Shown here: positions 11,592-28,085 of the stretch, piece by piece | How positions within the stretch are numbered: the stretch's first letter is position 1 | Layout: the number at the start of each line of letters is the position of its first letter | Made by a program: the position numbers and the translations under genes | The notes under the pieces: generated by a model | What the model was told of the DNA's origin: nothing | Seen by the model: only the letters and a program-made list of their open reading frames with translations | Databases searched by the model: none | Assembly: GCA_014706295.1 (NCBI GenBank) | Contig: JACSVZ010000022.1 | Span: 9,070,830 to 9,134,829, forward strand | Source of the DNA: Lycocorax pyrrhopterus obiensis | Taxonomy: Eukaryota; Chordata; Aves; Passeriformes; Paradisaeidae | Reading direction: 5' to 3' | DNA length: 64,000 nt

Positions 11592-12190
11592 TGCTGCTCT
11601 TTTTGTTTTTAGCTTTCGAGTAGACACCCCTTACTTAGCAGGTTTCTTTGGCTTTCCAGCCGAGCTACCTAAAAACATTAATAAACTGACACTCTCTTGT
11701 GGACTTTCTGGAGGCTTTCTCGTCTAGAGGGGTGAAGCTCTGCACAAGGGCAGCTCTGCATGCAGTGAGGAGATTTCTGTTCCTCAAGTGACACACACTG
11801 GGGACAGAGCTGTCATTCCAGCCACCAAAGCCACATCCTCGTTCCTGGACCCACCCGCCACGTACCTCGGTGATGTGTCCCCGGCCACCCCACGGCCGTC
11901 CGGCCCCGGTTCCGCCGGGCTCACCCATGGGCTCACCCATCCCCCGGGGTCCGGCTCCGCTCCCCGGCCCTCGCCATCGCTCCCGGGGCAGTGCAGCGCC
12001 CCCCGCCCGAGACCCCCGCCCCCGAGAGGGGCGGGCAGGGCGACTACAAGCCCCAGGCTGCCCGGCCGGGGGCAGAGCGGCAGCGACGTGGCGCGGCCCC
12101 GCTCCGGCCGCCGGACCCCGCTCCGCTCCGCCCCGCTCCGCCCCGTCCCGCCGCGCTCCGCTCCGCGCCCGCCGCGGGCTCTGCCCCGCC

Positions 12191-17093
<4,903 letters not shown>

Positions 17094-18185
17094 GTACGTG
17101 TGCTGTTGTCCCAGCAGGAGTGCTGGCTTTGGGTGCTTCCCACTGACACCCCCCGAGCTCTGTGGCACTGGGCTAAAGCAAAGTCTGACCAGTGCTGCTG
17201 AGAAAATAGAAAATCTCAAGTTTGTGGCAGGGCTATGGGACAGGGTGGGAGAGCTGCAGCGCCTTCATCAGCAGGTCACTGCCCTGAGCCTTGCAGCTGT
17301 GCTGCTGGAGGGCAGTAGTGACACTCAAGAAAAATGGTGTGAAAATCAGGGCTCATGGTCGAGGAGAGGAGACCAGGACCACAACATGGGACAGGAAGGT
17401 CAGGACTGGGAGGAGGCAAGAGGGGATGATAGTCCTGTCTTTTCACCTTAGAATAATCCCAGGCTGACCCTTCTCCGCTGAGGCAGAGACATCTCCCGGA
17501 GCATGGGCTCCCACCTGGTAATTTTCACACAAAGCTTTTAATGGGCTAGGGAAGATCAAAATGTGTTTGTGCCATCCTGGTTGGGATGGAGGTGGCAGGG
17601 CAGGCACTGCTGGAGCAGGAGAGGTTGTGCTGCCTCATGGCTGAGGAAACATACACGCGTCGGGGGGCAGGAGGGGTGACTGCTGTGAGCCCCTGCCTGG
17701 CTCCCTGGTGCTGCTCCTGACCTTCATCACTGCCCGGCAGGGTGTGGGGAGGAAATATGTTCAAGCAGAGACGTGGAAGAGGAGCGAGCTGCACACACAC
17801 ACAGTACCAGAGAGTGGAGCATGCCAGCAGCACATGAAACCAGCAACCTGCCCACAGCATCCTGTCTGAGGAGTTCCACCAGCAGAGGAGCAGGCTGGGC
17901 CATCAGGACACTTCTTTTCTGGGGCCTTTAACTGGTGATCTCTGGTCAGAGACAGTTCTCCCTGCAGTGCCTTAGACCTGGGAACACGCCAGCAGCATGT
18001 CCTTTGGGTCCTTGGAGAATCATTGTTCCCAGGAAGGAAATACATCCTACCTTTGATATCTTTTAATTTTTCATCATTTGTATCTCCTATCATTTAAGAT
18101 ATTAATGTTTTTATACGCAGGGATTAAAGCACGGGTTTTGCTGACTATGATCCCGTCCGTGAAGCCCTTTTGTGAGCCAGGTGTG
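17094..18185. other. Non-coding sequence after SLC2A10 exon 4
   Basis: Probably part of the last SLC2A10 intron. There is a short CA run at about 17795. No exon with GLUT10 C-terminal similarity was found here, and no repeat was recognised. Confidence 0.4.
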
Positions 18186-18560
18186 TTATTTTCCAGGGCT
18201 CGGCAACACCGGGATGGGGCCGGGCAGGGTGCCCTGCCCCGGAGCTGCCGCCAGTGGGCGCCCGGCACCGCCCGTTCGGGGATGCGCACAGACCCCGCAA
18301 TTCCCAAAATCCGAGCCCCCCGCACCCCTCGGACCCCCTTCCCTGCCCCCCCCGCATTGTGCCCCGGGCCTGATGGGGCCGGACAGGAGGGATATGCGAT
18401 TGGGAATTCGGGGTTACCCTGCGGGAGAGTGAGCGGGCTGCCGGGGCTGTGCTGGGGACAAGAGAAGGGCAGAGGATGGGGATGCTGGGGTGTCTCGGGG
18501 ACCCGGTCAGGGTCAGCGAGCGGGGCTGGTTGTGCCGGGAGGACACCCGAGTTAGCTCTG
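18186..18560. promoter_or_regulatory. Small GC/CpG-rich island
   Basis: About 370 bp of GC-rich sequence with scattered CpG (for example GGGCGCCCGGCACCGCCCG near 18256), set in AT-rich surroundings. An open frame runs through it but has no recognisable similarity and biased composition. It could be a minor promoter, an enhancer or simply a GC-rich patch inside the last SLC2A10 intron. Confidence 0.35.
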
Positions 18561-19539
18561 GGTCCAGCAGACAGGGCTAGGGACAGTGCCAGGTGCTGGG
18601 GTGACGGTACAGAAAGCTGCGAGACAGCTCATGGTGAGGGGGATCGAAGAGCCCGGGATCAAGGACTGTCGTTCCCACTTTATACAAAAACCCCACAGTG
18701 CACTTTCCAAACCCAGCAGCTTCAGCCCGCCAGGAGGAGGAGGAATCTGCAAGAGGTGCCCAGTTTGTCACACATTGCACAGGGTCGGGGTGTTTGTGCT
18801 TGCACAGCCTGCAGGGCCACGGGAGAGAGGGGATGTGGGAGAGCCCCGGGGCTGCAGGGCAAGGTCCCAGCTCTGCTCCCGCAGCCCTTGCCATGAGGGG
18901 TGCATGCTCCCGGGAAGGCAGGCAGCTCTGGAGCTGCCAGCTGCTGTCACAGGGCCTGGCCCCTCCATCGCAGCAGAGCTGGGCGGGTGGCACCGCAAGA
19001 TGGAAAAGCTGTAAAAGAGTGTTCAAATGAAAAGCTGAAGGAAAGTCAGTGGGTGTAGAAATTCAGACTAGCACCCTTGTCAGGAGGAGGTGGCCCATAT
19101 CCACGGGGAGAGCAGCAGGGAAATAAAGGAGTAAGTAAGGTGCAGCTGTAGTAAATAAGGTGAATTTGGCCATGTATGGTACCAGCAGACTCACAGGAAC
19201 ATTAGGAGGCAACCAAAGACAAAACCTAGGTGTGCTTCTGTCACTATACCAGAAGCTTTAAAAATAAGATATTGCCAGGCTTTCCAATCACCCTGAATAA
19301 CAATCCCAGAACTAGCACAGATTTCTTGAGATGGGAAATCACAGATTCCAGTAAAAAAAAAAAAAAGTAGAGCCAGTACTGTGTTACTGAGCCCTGATAA
19401 GGATAAAGGTAATGAACAGCAAATATAAAATGAGATTAGAGAAGTTAGTCAGCTCAGTGTTCCATCAGGAAGGAATAAAAAGTGGGTTTGGGTACAATAA
19501 AGGGTCTCCAGGACCAAGCAGTGCTGGAAGTGCAAGGAG

Positions 19540-20770
19540 GGCTGCTGCTCTGGGTTTGGTGGGGAGCGGTGCACAGGACCTGCTTCACAAGGTGTTTGTG
19601 GGAGAACTGGTCTCTGCTAGTGACCACAAAACAACCTTTAATGCTGTAGTGGGAGAGTGCACACCAAATAAATCCAGCCTGGGGCTCTACAGTTTCAAGA
19701 GAGGGAACTATGAAAAAATAAGGTGATTAGTCAATAACAACAAACCAAAAAGGAGCAGGCAGAAAGCAAGGAGCCTGCAAGCAGTCTGGAGGTGATTAAA
19801 AAATGCTCTATTAAAGCCTAAGCAAAACATGTGCCACAACTCAAAAAGAACTAAGAGGTCCTAAAAAACACCCTGCCTGACTCGCTGCTAAGGTTAAGGA
19901 GGTATCACAGGGAGAAGGTCAGTGTTTTAAAAGTGAAAAGGTTTCCCACATGAGGAGAAAAGGAAAAGCTATAAAACACGGCAAGTAAAGAGTAGACAGA
20001 AAAGAGAGCTAAAAATGAGCATAAAGATCTTGCAAGTATCTTCTAAAAATCTTTATTTAACTATATCAAAAGGAAGAAACTGGCTAGGGAGCCATTGCTC
20101 AATACAAAGGTGCAACAGGGTGCCAGAGAGGATAAGATACAACCAGACAGCTTGGGCACATATTTGGAAGAACCTCACACCCAGTAAATTAGAGGAACTG
20201 GACCAATGTGACTTTCCAAATGTCTGCTGTACCAGAGGGGTGGCAGGTTGCTAGTGCAGCTCCCAGCCACAAACTGAGCTCTGGAAGGGGACCCTGGGAG
20301 CTGCAGGGGCGAGTGTCACCTCTGTCCCTGCTGGGGTGGCACATGGGCAGCTGGGAAACAGCCAGCAGACATGGATGCCAAAGAGAGAAAGCTTCCCTTG
20401 CCAGCACACTGGGACTCTAGGAATACATCAAGTACTCACATGGATAGGGAGGACCCAACAGACAGAATAGATGAAAGATTTTGTCAAAATTATTTTAAAA
20501 AACATTTACATTGCCATGGGATTGAAGCAATGGTTCTTTCATGTATTGAAACCTCTTTAAGGATATTTTTGTCTTGTAGGTAGCAAAGTGCAGGGTTTAA
20601 CAGGCAGTTTTTGAAGATAAATGAGATTCAGCAACCAGATTGCCCAAGAATCTCTGTTGGGCCTGGTTTTATTCAGCACCTTCCGTGTTGGCAAGGGAAT
20701 GGACAGCAAAATCTCCAGGTTTGTGGATGATACTAAACTCTTTTAGGAATGAACACATTTTGCCATTGAC
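19540..20770 (+). repeat. Old CR1-type LINE ORF2 remnant
   Basis: Broken coding traces in plus orientation follow the order of a CR1/L3-type ORF2. LVSASDHKTTFNAVVGEC with NKSSLGLYSFKRGNYEKIR (19606-19723) resembles the end of the endonuclease domain and the linker. KNLYLTISKGRNWL (about 20048-20090) resembles the pre-RT region. LLGLVLFSTF (about 20653-20680) and RFVDDTKLF (about 20719-20745) resemble the RT motif LGP-LF and the catalytic F-DDTKL. Many stops and frameshifts separate these pieces. It is a dead, ancient copy, older than the short CR1 tails elsewhere. Its boundaries are approximate. Confidence 0.6.
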
Positions 20771-21354
20771 AAAGGGCTCCGTGAAACCCTTACCAAAGGG
20801 AGTGAGTGGGCAAAAAGGGCAGCTGAGGTGGGTGTGCTGGGGAACGCTGCAGGCTGGTGCCAGAGGCCCCTGAAGGCTGGCTGGGGTCAGCATGGATGGG
20901 AGGAGTGCTCGGCTGGGTGAGTTGGCTCCCTCCATCATCGTCTAACTGGACAAATGTGTCCCCGCTCCAAATTTTGACCCATTAACATAGCAACAGGCTG
21001 TTTCTCTTCTTCTCTCCCCTGAGGCTGAGACCTCATAAGACTAGAGGATACAGAAATGCTTGAGGCAGTGATAAATCTTCTTTAGTGGGCTTTTATTTCC
21101 TTTTCTTTCACAATATTTTCTTTAGTTTCCTAGCCAAATTTTTTCTAAGGAAAGATTTCTGACTTCCTTTGAGCCACAGCTCAACATCTGTCCACATTGG
21201 GGGCTGAAGTAATACACTGTTAAGGGGTTTTGATGTCAAGCCCAAAACCCCACCAGGGATTTATGCAGCTCTCCCCTTTCCTCCCTCCTCCTCTTCAAAC
21301 AGCCTTTCATTTGCTCTCACTAATTGTGCTGTCATGCCTTTCTTTTTCCCCCAG
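20771..21354. other. Non-coding sequence before the candidate last SLC2A10 exon
   Basis: No gene or clear repeat. The final 40 bp contain a branch-point-like CTCACTAAT and a strong pyrimidine tract ending CTTTCTTTTTCCCCCAG, which looks like a real splice acceptor. Confidence 0.4.
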
Positions 21355-21472
21355 TTGTGCAGACAGCCTTTCATGCAGACAGGTTTCGGTGACAGATGCC
21401 TGTGCCATGAGCTTTGCGAGGGGGCGGGTTGTGCTGCGGAGCGTGCGCATCGTCGGAGCCGCGCTGAAATGA
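21355..21472 (+). CDS. SLC2A10: Candidate terminal exon of SLC2A10
   Basis: Proposed fifth coding exon. It follows an excellent acceptor (branch-like CTAAT, a run of pyrimidines, CCCAG). The phase fits: exon 4 ends CG and this starts T, giving CGT (Arg). The frame runs 38 more codons to TGA, for a total of 585 aa. The last residues RSVRIVGAALK loosely recall the human ending YSRIEISAAS, but similarity is weak and the exon is longer than the 25-codon human one. The intron would be 4.3 kb. What is seen is the acceptor, the phase and the stop; that it belongs to SLC2A10 is inference. A different exon farther right cannot be excluded. Confidence 0.35.
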
Positions 21473-23145
21473 TCCAGGCGCGCATCCAGCCCGGGACGGA
21501 TCAGCCAGTGGCTTCCCTGCCTCCCCCCGAACCCCCCCGAGGTGCTGCTGGATAATCACTGCCGGTTGGGAGAGTCCCGCCGGGCCCGGCCCACCCACAG
21601 GCACCACTTTGCTCCTCAAAGTGCGCAGGAAAAGATGAGCAGAGCATCTTTTGGAAAACGGGAGAGTCTTCGGGAGGATTCGGGCTGGGCACAAGGACAC
21701 TGCAAAGCCTGGTGTCCCAGGGAAGGTGGCTGTCAGGGCAGGTCTTTAAAAAGCACCAACAAGCCACCCTCCACTCTTACATGTGCTGCTCTTGTGTGCC
21801 ATACTAAAAATCTGAATGATGTGAAAAATAAGTACAAACCTTGGCTGGTCCAGACTGACTTCAGGAACCAGCTTGTAGAGAGGTGATGTGAAGTTTCAGT
21901 GGCAGCATGTGCCATCCCTGAGCCCACAATGTCCAGCTGTGGTAACATGATCCAGGTGATAGACTGAAAGCAGAGCAAGGTGTGAGTCCCTGCTGCAAAT
22001 ATTCCCACAACTCAGCAGAGAAATGTGGGATCTGAATCCATATCCCTTTTGTGCATGTGAAGGCAGCAAGCTCAAGGACTGGATCCTGCTTAGTCTCTGC
22101 TCGAGGGGATACAGAGCTGGCTGAAAGGAGCCAGAATACATGAAACATGATAACTGGAAAAAATACAAACCAGAAGATGGGCTGTTTAATGCACTGCAGA
22201 TCCAGCAAAACAACCAGAGCTGAACAAAAAACATTCCTTGTATAGGAACAAAGATACCAGCTCAACCCAGGGAAAACCTGGAAGGAGATGAGTGTGTTGT
22301 GTTTTGTTAGCTTGTGTGTCTCCAGGCACTGCATGGATCAGACCAAAGCCTAAAACGTGGCGGGTGCTTCCTCCTTTCATTGCATCTCTCCTCTCTGAAG
22401 TGCTGCTGCCAGCACGAGCATCTCCAAGCTCTCCAGGTTAGGTACCTCTGGCCTGTGCCCGTGTTCCTCCTGCTCCATCTGGCCTTCTTCCTGCTGCTCC
22501 TATCTCTGGTCCCGGCTTCCCCCAGCCCTGAGGTCCACTAATTCAATAAGCAGAGAGAAGAAGGGGAGTTGCTGTCACTTTTAATCACAGCAGTAAAGCA
22601 GAGACAGAAAGATAAGGTCCCTACCTGGCTGCTGATCGTTCGCAGAATGAGTTGCTCTGACAGGTCACTCACCCAGAAGAGCCTGTTGTCTGTAGGGAGG
22701 GAGACAAGATATCTTTGGCTGGGCTGGAGCAAGACCTCAGGTGCAGCAGGAGCAACACCAAGACCATTGCTCTTTCCCTGGGCCTACCAGGACAAATTCA
22801 GTTTCTAGATAAGCAGGAATCACATCATTGCCTTTACTGGGAAGGTTTCCAGTTTTCTTCAGGTGCTTTTCAGCCACTCTCACCACTGGGAATCCTCCTC
22901 TCCTTGCCACAATGGCAGGAGTTGCAAGGAGCCATTTCCCCTGTAAAGGTCCTCTGCAGGGGTCTGGAGGAAATCATCAGGTTCCGGTGCCACAGTCCCA
23001 GAGTGACAACCCTGGCACCACACCCATGGCAGTGTCCCTGCTCACTCACAGCTCCTGGGGGGTCACAGCCATCCTTTTGTTCTCACTCAAACTCACAGCT
23101 GAGTGCTGGTGCACGATGTGACCTCCTGCAGCAACACAAATAAAA
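21473..23145 (+). other. Possible SLC2A10 3' UTR
   Basis: If the exon at 21355 is real, this is its 3' untranslated region, ending near the AATAAA at 23139-23144. Human SLC2A10 also has a long 3' UTR. A GC-rich patch lies at about 21480-21610. No other feature was recognised. Confidence 0.25.
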
Positions 23146-26100
23146 TGTCAGCACTACAACTATTAATAGTGTTTCTATTCCTGCTGCCATTATGATGGCT
23201 TTTGCTGCTATTAGTAATAATATTTACATATGCAAAACCACAGATGCAAAACAGATGTTTTGGTTGGGATATCTGAAAAAACTTGTCTCTGCCACATATA
23301 TTTATGACAAAGATGGAGAGTTAACCACACAGAGTGCCATATAGAGAACAAATAGATGGGGAAAAAGAATGAAATAATTCCTTCCATATTCCTAACAGAG
23401 GCCAAAACTTATCCGTTCCCTCTCTCTGCTTCTCTCCTTTCCAGTATTTGAGACTTTTCCAATACCAGGCCAGGGATGGTTTCCATATTTGTTCAGACTT
23501 GTCTAGTTTTATTTTCCAGTTCAGCTATTTTTTCAGATGCAGCTTTTCCTGATGGATGGAAAATACAAAAGGAATTGCTCATCTGCTCCCTGCAAGCTTT
23601 TTCCTGACCACTGGGAAGCTCAGGCACTATTCCAGGCCTGGACTAAACCTTGCCTTGTGGAGAAAACTTGATCCTTGTTTGCCGAGTTCACACGTCTGGG
23701 AATAATTTAAGCTAAGGGGAAAAGTAAAAGTGAGAAAGACTACCACTGTCCCTGAGCCCACCTCATTCCCTCCAGCACGCAGCCCTGCCTGGGAGGATGG
23801 CTGTGGCCATGGGAGAGGAATGATCACATCTCCATAGCTGGCCAATACTGGAAAGCAAGAGAGTGGCAGCTCAGGGCAGGGCAAGAGTTTTGGCACTTTC
23901 ACCCAAGCTTGTTTCACAGGAACAGAAAATAACAGAGTCTGCCAGCACCAGGGCATCCCCCTCTGCTTTTGGCAGTGGCTGTTGTCAGGCTCAGGGACAC
24001 AGCCAGGAGGATGAGGAAAAGCAGAAGGACAAGGCTGAAACAAGTACCTGTCTTGAATGCATTGATGAGCAGCTTTGCACTGGAATTATGCAGAGCCCCA
24101 CCAGCACAAACAGCTTCCCTGTGAGCATGCTTTGGTCTCTTATCCATATATTTACAGATGTGTGAACATCAGACACTCCCCTGCATCCACGGGCGTGATG
24201 TTTGTGGCCAACTGGACTTCCCAGTCCTTTTCTACTGACAGATGCCCTCAAGGACACCTTAATATCCCTGAGCAGCCCCAGGTCCAGCTGGTCCTTCATG
24301 AGCAGGAGGAGGAAGAGGAGGACAAGGAAGGCTCTATCTGCTCTGCAACAACACAGCAATGCTTAAACAGAGAAAGCCACCAGACAGCAAACGAGTGCAG
24401 CGTCCCTGAGCACTCATGAGTAATAAAGTGCCCCACAAACTAAAGAGCCCCCAAGTGCTACTGAGGACTAAGTAGTCCCCAAATACTCACATCTCTCTCA
24501 GGTCAAATTCCACTCTTTAAACCAATCCCCATTACGTTTTACACATCGGGCTGTAGAAGGCCTCGGAGGGGCTGTTAGAGTCTATTGTAGGGGAATAAAG
24601 AAAGTGTCAAAAAGACTTTTAATGCCCAGTTAAAAGTGGCCAAAATACAGTCTGCAGTTACCTGATAAGCTGCAAGGTCTCTATTGGGAGAAGTATTTTG
24701 GTTTTTCAATTGTCTCAACCCATGCACACTTGCAAGAGGCCAGCCTTAGCTCTGAACCAAAGCTTTGTCAAGTACATTAAAACATTATTAAAAGCCTGGC
24801 TTTTGTTCCATAAAGACTTTTAATGCTTGCTGGTTTGGTTTTGGTTTTTTCCTTTATAATGTTTAAGACCAGTAATTATTGAAGATACCAGAGCCCTGCG
24901 GATTGCTGGAGCCTCTGTGTGGTTTGCAGCATCAATACTTTTCCCAGCACAGTGGCTGTGCTGCCACTGCCATCCCTCCCCACTGTGCAGGTGTGGGAAT
25001 CAAAGTGCTCAGGCGGATTAACATCTCCAGAGATGAATAACAGGGCAGTGCCAGAGCCAGAGGACAATGCCTGAGTCCTGTGCTCGTGGACTCTACTCAC
25101 TGCAAGAGAAAATATTCACAGTCCTCTCTTGGTGCAAATTACCCTCTTCACAGGGAAACTTGGGAGATTTCACCTACTTACTGCTTCAGTTACCCTTTTT
25201 CATGAACAACTACCTAATGGCTATGGACTCTGCCTGATGGTATTCTTCATGTAGGTATTTGGACATCAAAAAGTTAGGTATTTGAACAGCTAGAGTTGTG
25301 GTTTTTTTTTTTCAAAACAGATCTGTAATTCATTCAAAGATTCAGTCTCAGACTGTCAACAGACAAGAGCTGCCAATCTGTAACAGGGTGTTTCTTACCG
25401 TCCCATGTTGTTCCTCTACTCTGTGAGGGCTCTCTGGGGTGGACGAGCCCCGTGGTGCTGTTTTGCTGCTGTTGCTGTGCTTTGGGAAGGGTGTTTGCAT
25501 AGTAGCCAGCAAGGCCAGCACACAAAATTAATGACATTCGAAGTTCAGTGCAAGTCTTGACTGTCAGGAATGCAGCACTGAAAACAAAACTTAAAGCTTC
25601 CATATTGCAAAACCTATTAACTGCTTTACCGTTTTTGCAGCCGTGCCAGCTCACTCAGACTGGAGCTTTTACCAAGGCATGACAGCTCATTTGTTTAGCT
25701 TGGGCCAGGCTTAAAGCTCTGATGAAGCCTAATCTTGTGACCTGTATTTATTTTGGCCAGGGATGCTTTTTGCACAGACAACTTCCTATCCTCCCTAATC
25801 TTTCCCGCAGGAAAGGAGCCGGGAGTTACGAGTCAGGGGAGGAAGGCAAAGCCAACCAGACACGCAGCGAGAGAGAAACAAGCGCTGCACATGTCGGGGA
25901 AGTGGTGCAGGTTCAGGGACCCTGTCTGTTAGGGGAAGGAATTAAAGGGGGAGTCAGCACCTCCCCTGTCACCGTTCGAGATGTGTCAAATCCATCACGG
26001 TTTCTCTGGAATTCTACCCATCTGGAAACATGGCTGCCTGTAATTTGGACAGCTTCACGACTTAAGGATGGAAATGTCTCTTCTTGGCTTGAACTTGTCA

Positions 26101-27950
26101 AACATTCCACTGACACAGAGAAGAATTTTGTGGGTATAAACCCCCAGAAACCCCATGGGATGTGTCACAGGCTCCCCACAGCTGTCAGTTCCCCATGGAT
26201 CGAGCTTGCCCCCAGCAAAGTGCCTGTGGAAGGAGCTGCTCTCTCCTGTGTGACAACAGAGGGAGGACAGACCCTGTGTCAGGCAGCCCAGCTGGATGCC
26301 AACAGCTCCATAATGTGAACTCCCTCACTCCTCACTTCCATTTCTTCTAAAACTAACTCAGAGAAACACTTTTAAGTACCCGCCTTGGGCATCATGCTTT
26401 CACCACCCCTCCAAAATCTGCCTCTTCACATCCCCTGCAAGCACAGGCCACTTGAACATTGTGTCCATTTACTGCATATTCTCTGAAAGAAATCAGGGAA
26501 GCTGGAATCACTTCCAGTCTTCACCCTCTGCTCTAACATGCAGGACAACACCAAAGTCTGTGGAGAAGCCACACCGGGACCCTTCTGGTACCATTACAGC
26601 TTGAGCTATATCAGAGAACACCCAACCATCCCCTTGGCCTCACCTCCAGTTACCCTAAACAGTAGCTGTAAGATTAAAGGAAGGGGAAAAAAGTGAGAGA
26701 AAACCTCAGCACACTCTTCTGGTTGTTTTCCAAGAAAAAGCCAGAACCCCATGGTGGCATTAACCCAGCTCTGAAGGCACAAGTCACCTGGGACATGACA
26801 CCATTTTTCCACTGGAAGCCAGATGCTTGAAGTAACAAACTGCTTTCTAAAAATGTCTTTTCTATCAAGTTGTGAAGCAATGTGGTAAGCACAAAACTGG
26901 CTTTCTAATGCAGCAGTGAGACTCTGCACTGTGCTGGCACTAGAAATGCTGGTGACCTTCACAAAACCCCTGCTTTGTATTCAGAAATAGGGCTCCGAAT
27001 GCAGAGCCATAACAATGGAGCAGAGGGGTTTTCTGAAAGACAAAAGGCCAGACAGGTTTGGTTTCTGTTTGATATCTTGAGTTTGACCAACTCCCATGAG
27101 TTGAAATAAAAAATTTCTGAGTAGCTGGAAATATTCCCCAGTTCCATTCCCATGGAAGAAAGTGCTTAAAAGCATTCTAAGGTTAATGGGAACATGATGA
27201 AAGAGCCATTTCTGTAGAGCAGCATATTGAGTATATGCCTCCTTAAATACATTTTCCAAGCATTACAGTAGAAAAATTTGGGATAGAGTTCAAATCCCTC
27301 TCAGACCTCTGGAAATTGGGTGGCAAGGAACCAATCTGTTGCAGTGCTGCAGGGATGCTCCAGTTCGGGGCTTAAAGGCTCTGCAGTGGCCGTGCTGGGA
27401 GTCAGCACCCGCATGAGCAAATCCCCCACTCACTGGGAAACAGCACCCACGTGTGCTCTGCTAAAAGCCCTGAAACCCAGCACAGCCACCCAAAAGGTGT
27501 GTGCACTCTGCCTGCAGGGATTTGTCCAGGAATGACATCTTTCCAAGGCTGCCTGACACTTTCTGCCTCAGAGGGGAAAGTGTCATCCTAAAGCTTTCCT
27601 GATTAAGCAACTGGGGAGCATGTGAGCGTTCTGCACACCTAATTCCCATCTAACCACTGGCCCAAGGACTGGGATTTGGGAAGACAGTGAAGTTGATCAG
27701 TAGCAGGGTGACACTTGCCTCCCAGTGCCAAGCCGCCTGTCCCAAGGTGCTTTACAAACCCAGAGGTGCACAGGAGCAGTGCAGGGTGCCCCACAGCATC
27801 CCAGAAGACATTAATTACTAAATCAGGGATGATTCTCCCTCCCATCTGCTCCAAAGGGGCTGGGATTTGCCGAGGGGGGTCACAGCAGCTGCACGTGCTC
27901 ATCGTGTGCTTTCCCTGCCTGCCTATGCAGTAGCTGTGGCTGCATACAAA
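23146..27950. other. Intergenic, no gene recognised
   Basis: Mixed composition with an 11-T run at 25302-25312. Open frames of up to about 200 codons (for example 25722-26318) show no similarity, splice context or codon pattern that I can defend. No recognisable transposon was seen. Confidence 0.45.
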
Positions 27951-27960
27951 TGCTGGTAAT

Positions 27961-28085
27961 GCAATTACACATATATCATGTTAATTAATTACTGCCACCA
28001 TTTAAACAAAAGAGAAACACTAGCATAATAAATCGTTTAATAATTAATATTTCATTATTATAATTTTGTTGTGGTTTACAAATAT
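27961..28085. promoter_or_regulatory. AT-rich homeodomain-type motif cluster
   Basis: Contains CATGTTAATTAATTACTG and CGTTTAATAATTAATATTTC, several overlapping TAAT/ATTA cores of homeodomain sites, in a stretch with few ORFs. A candidate non-coding regulatory element. AT-rich sequence gives such cores by chance, so this is weak. Confidence 0.2.

Noticed and set aside
18078..18896. A 272-codon plus-strand open frame
   Set aside because: GC-rich composition with no recognisable domain; the island itself is reported instead.
22538..22732. Minus-strand peptide containing DNRLFWVSDLSEQL, reminiscent of a YWTD repeat
   Set aside because: A single short match without neighbouring repeats or clear splice sites.
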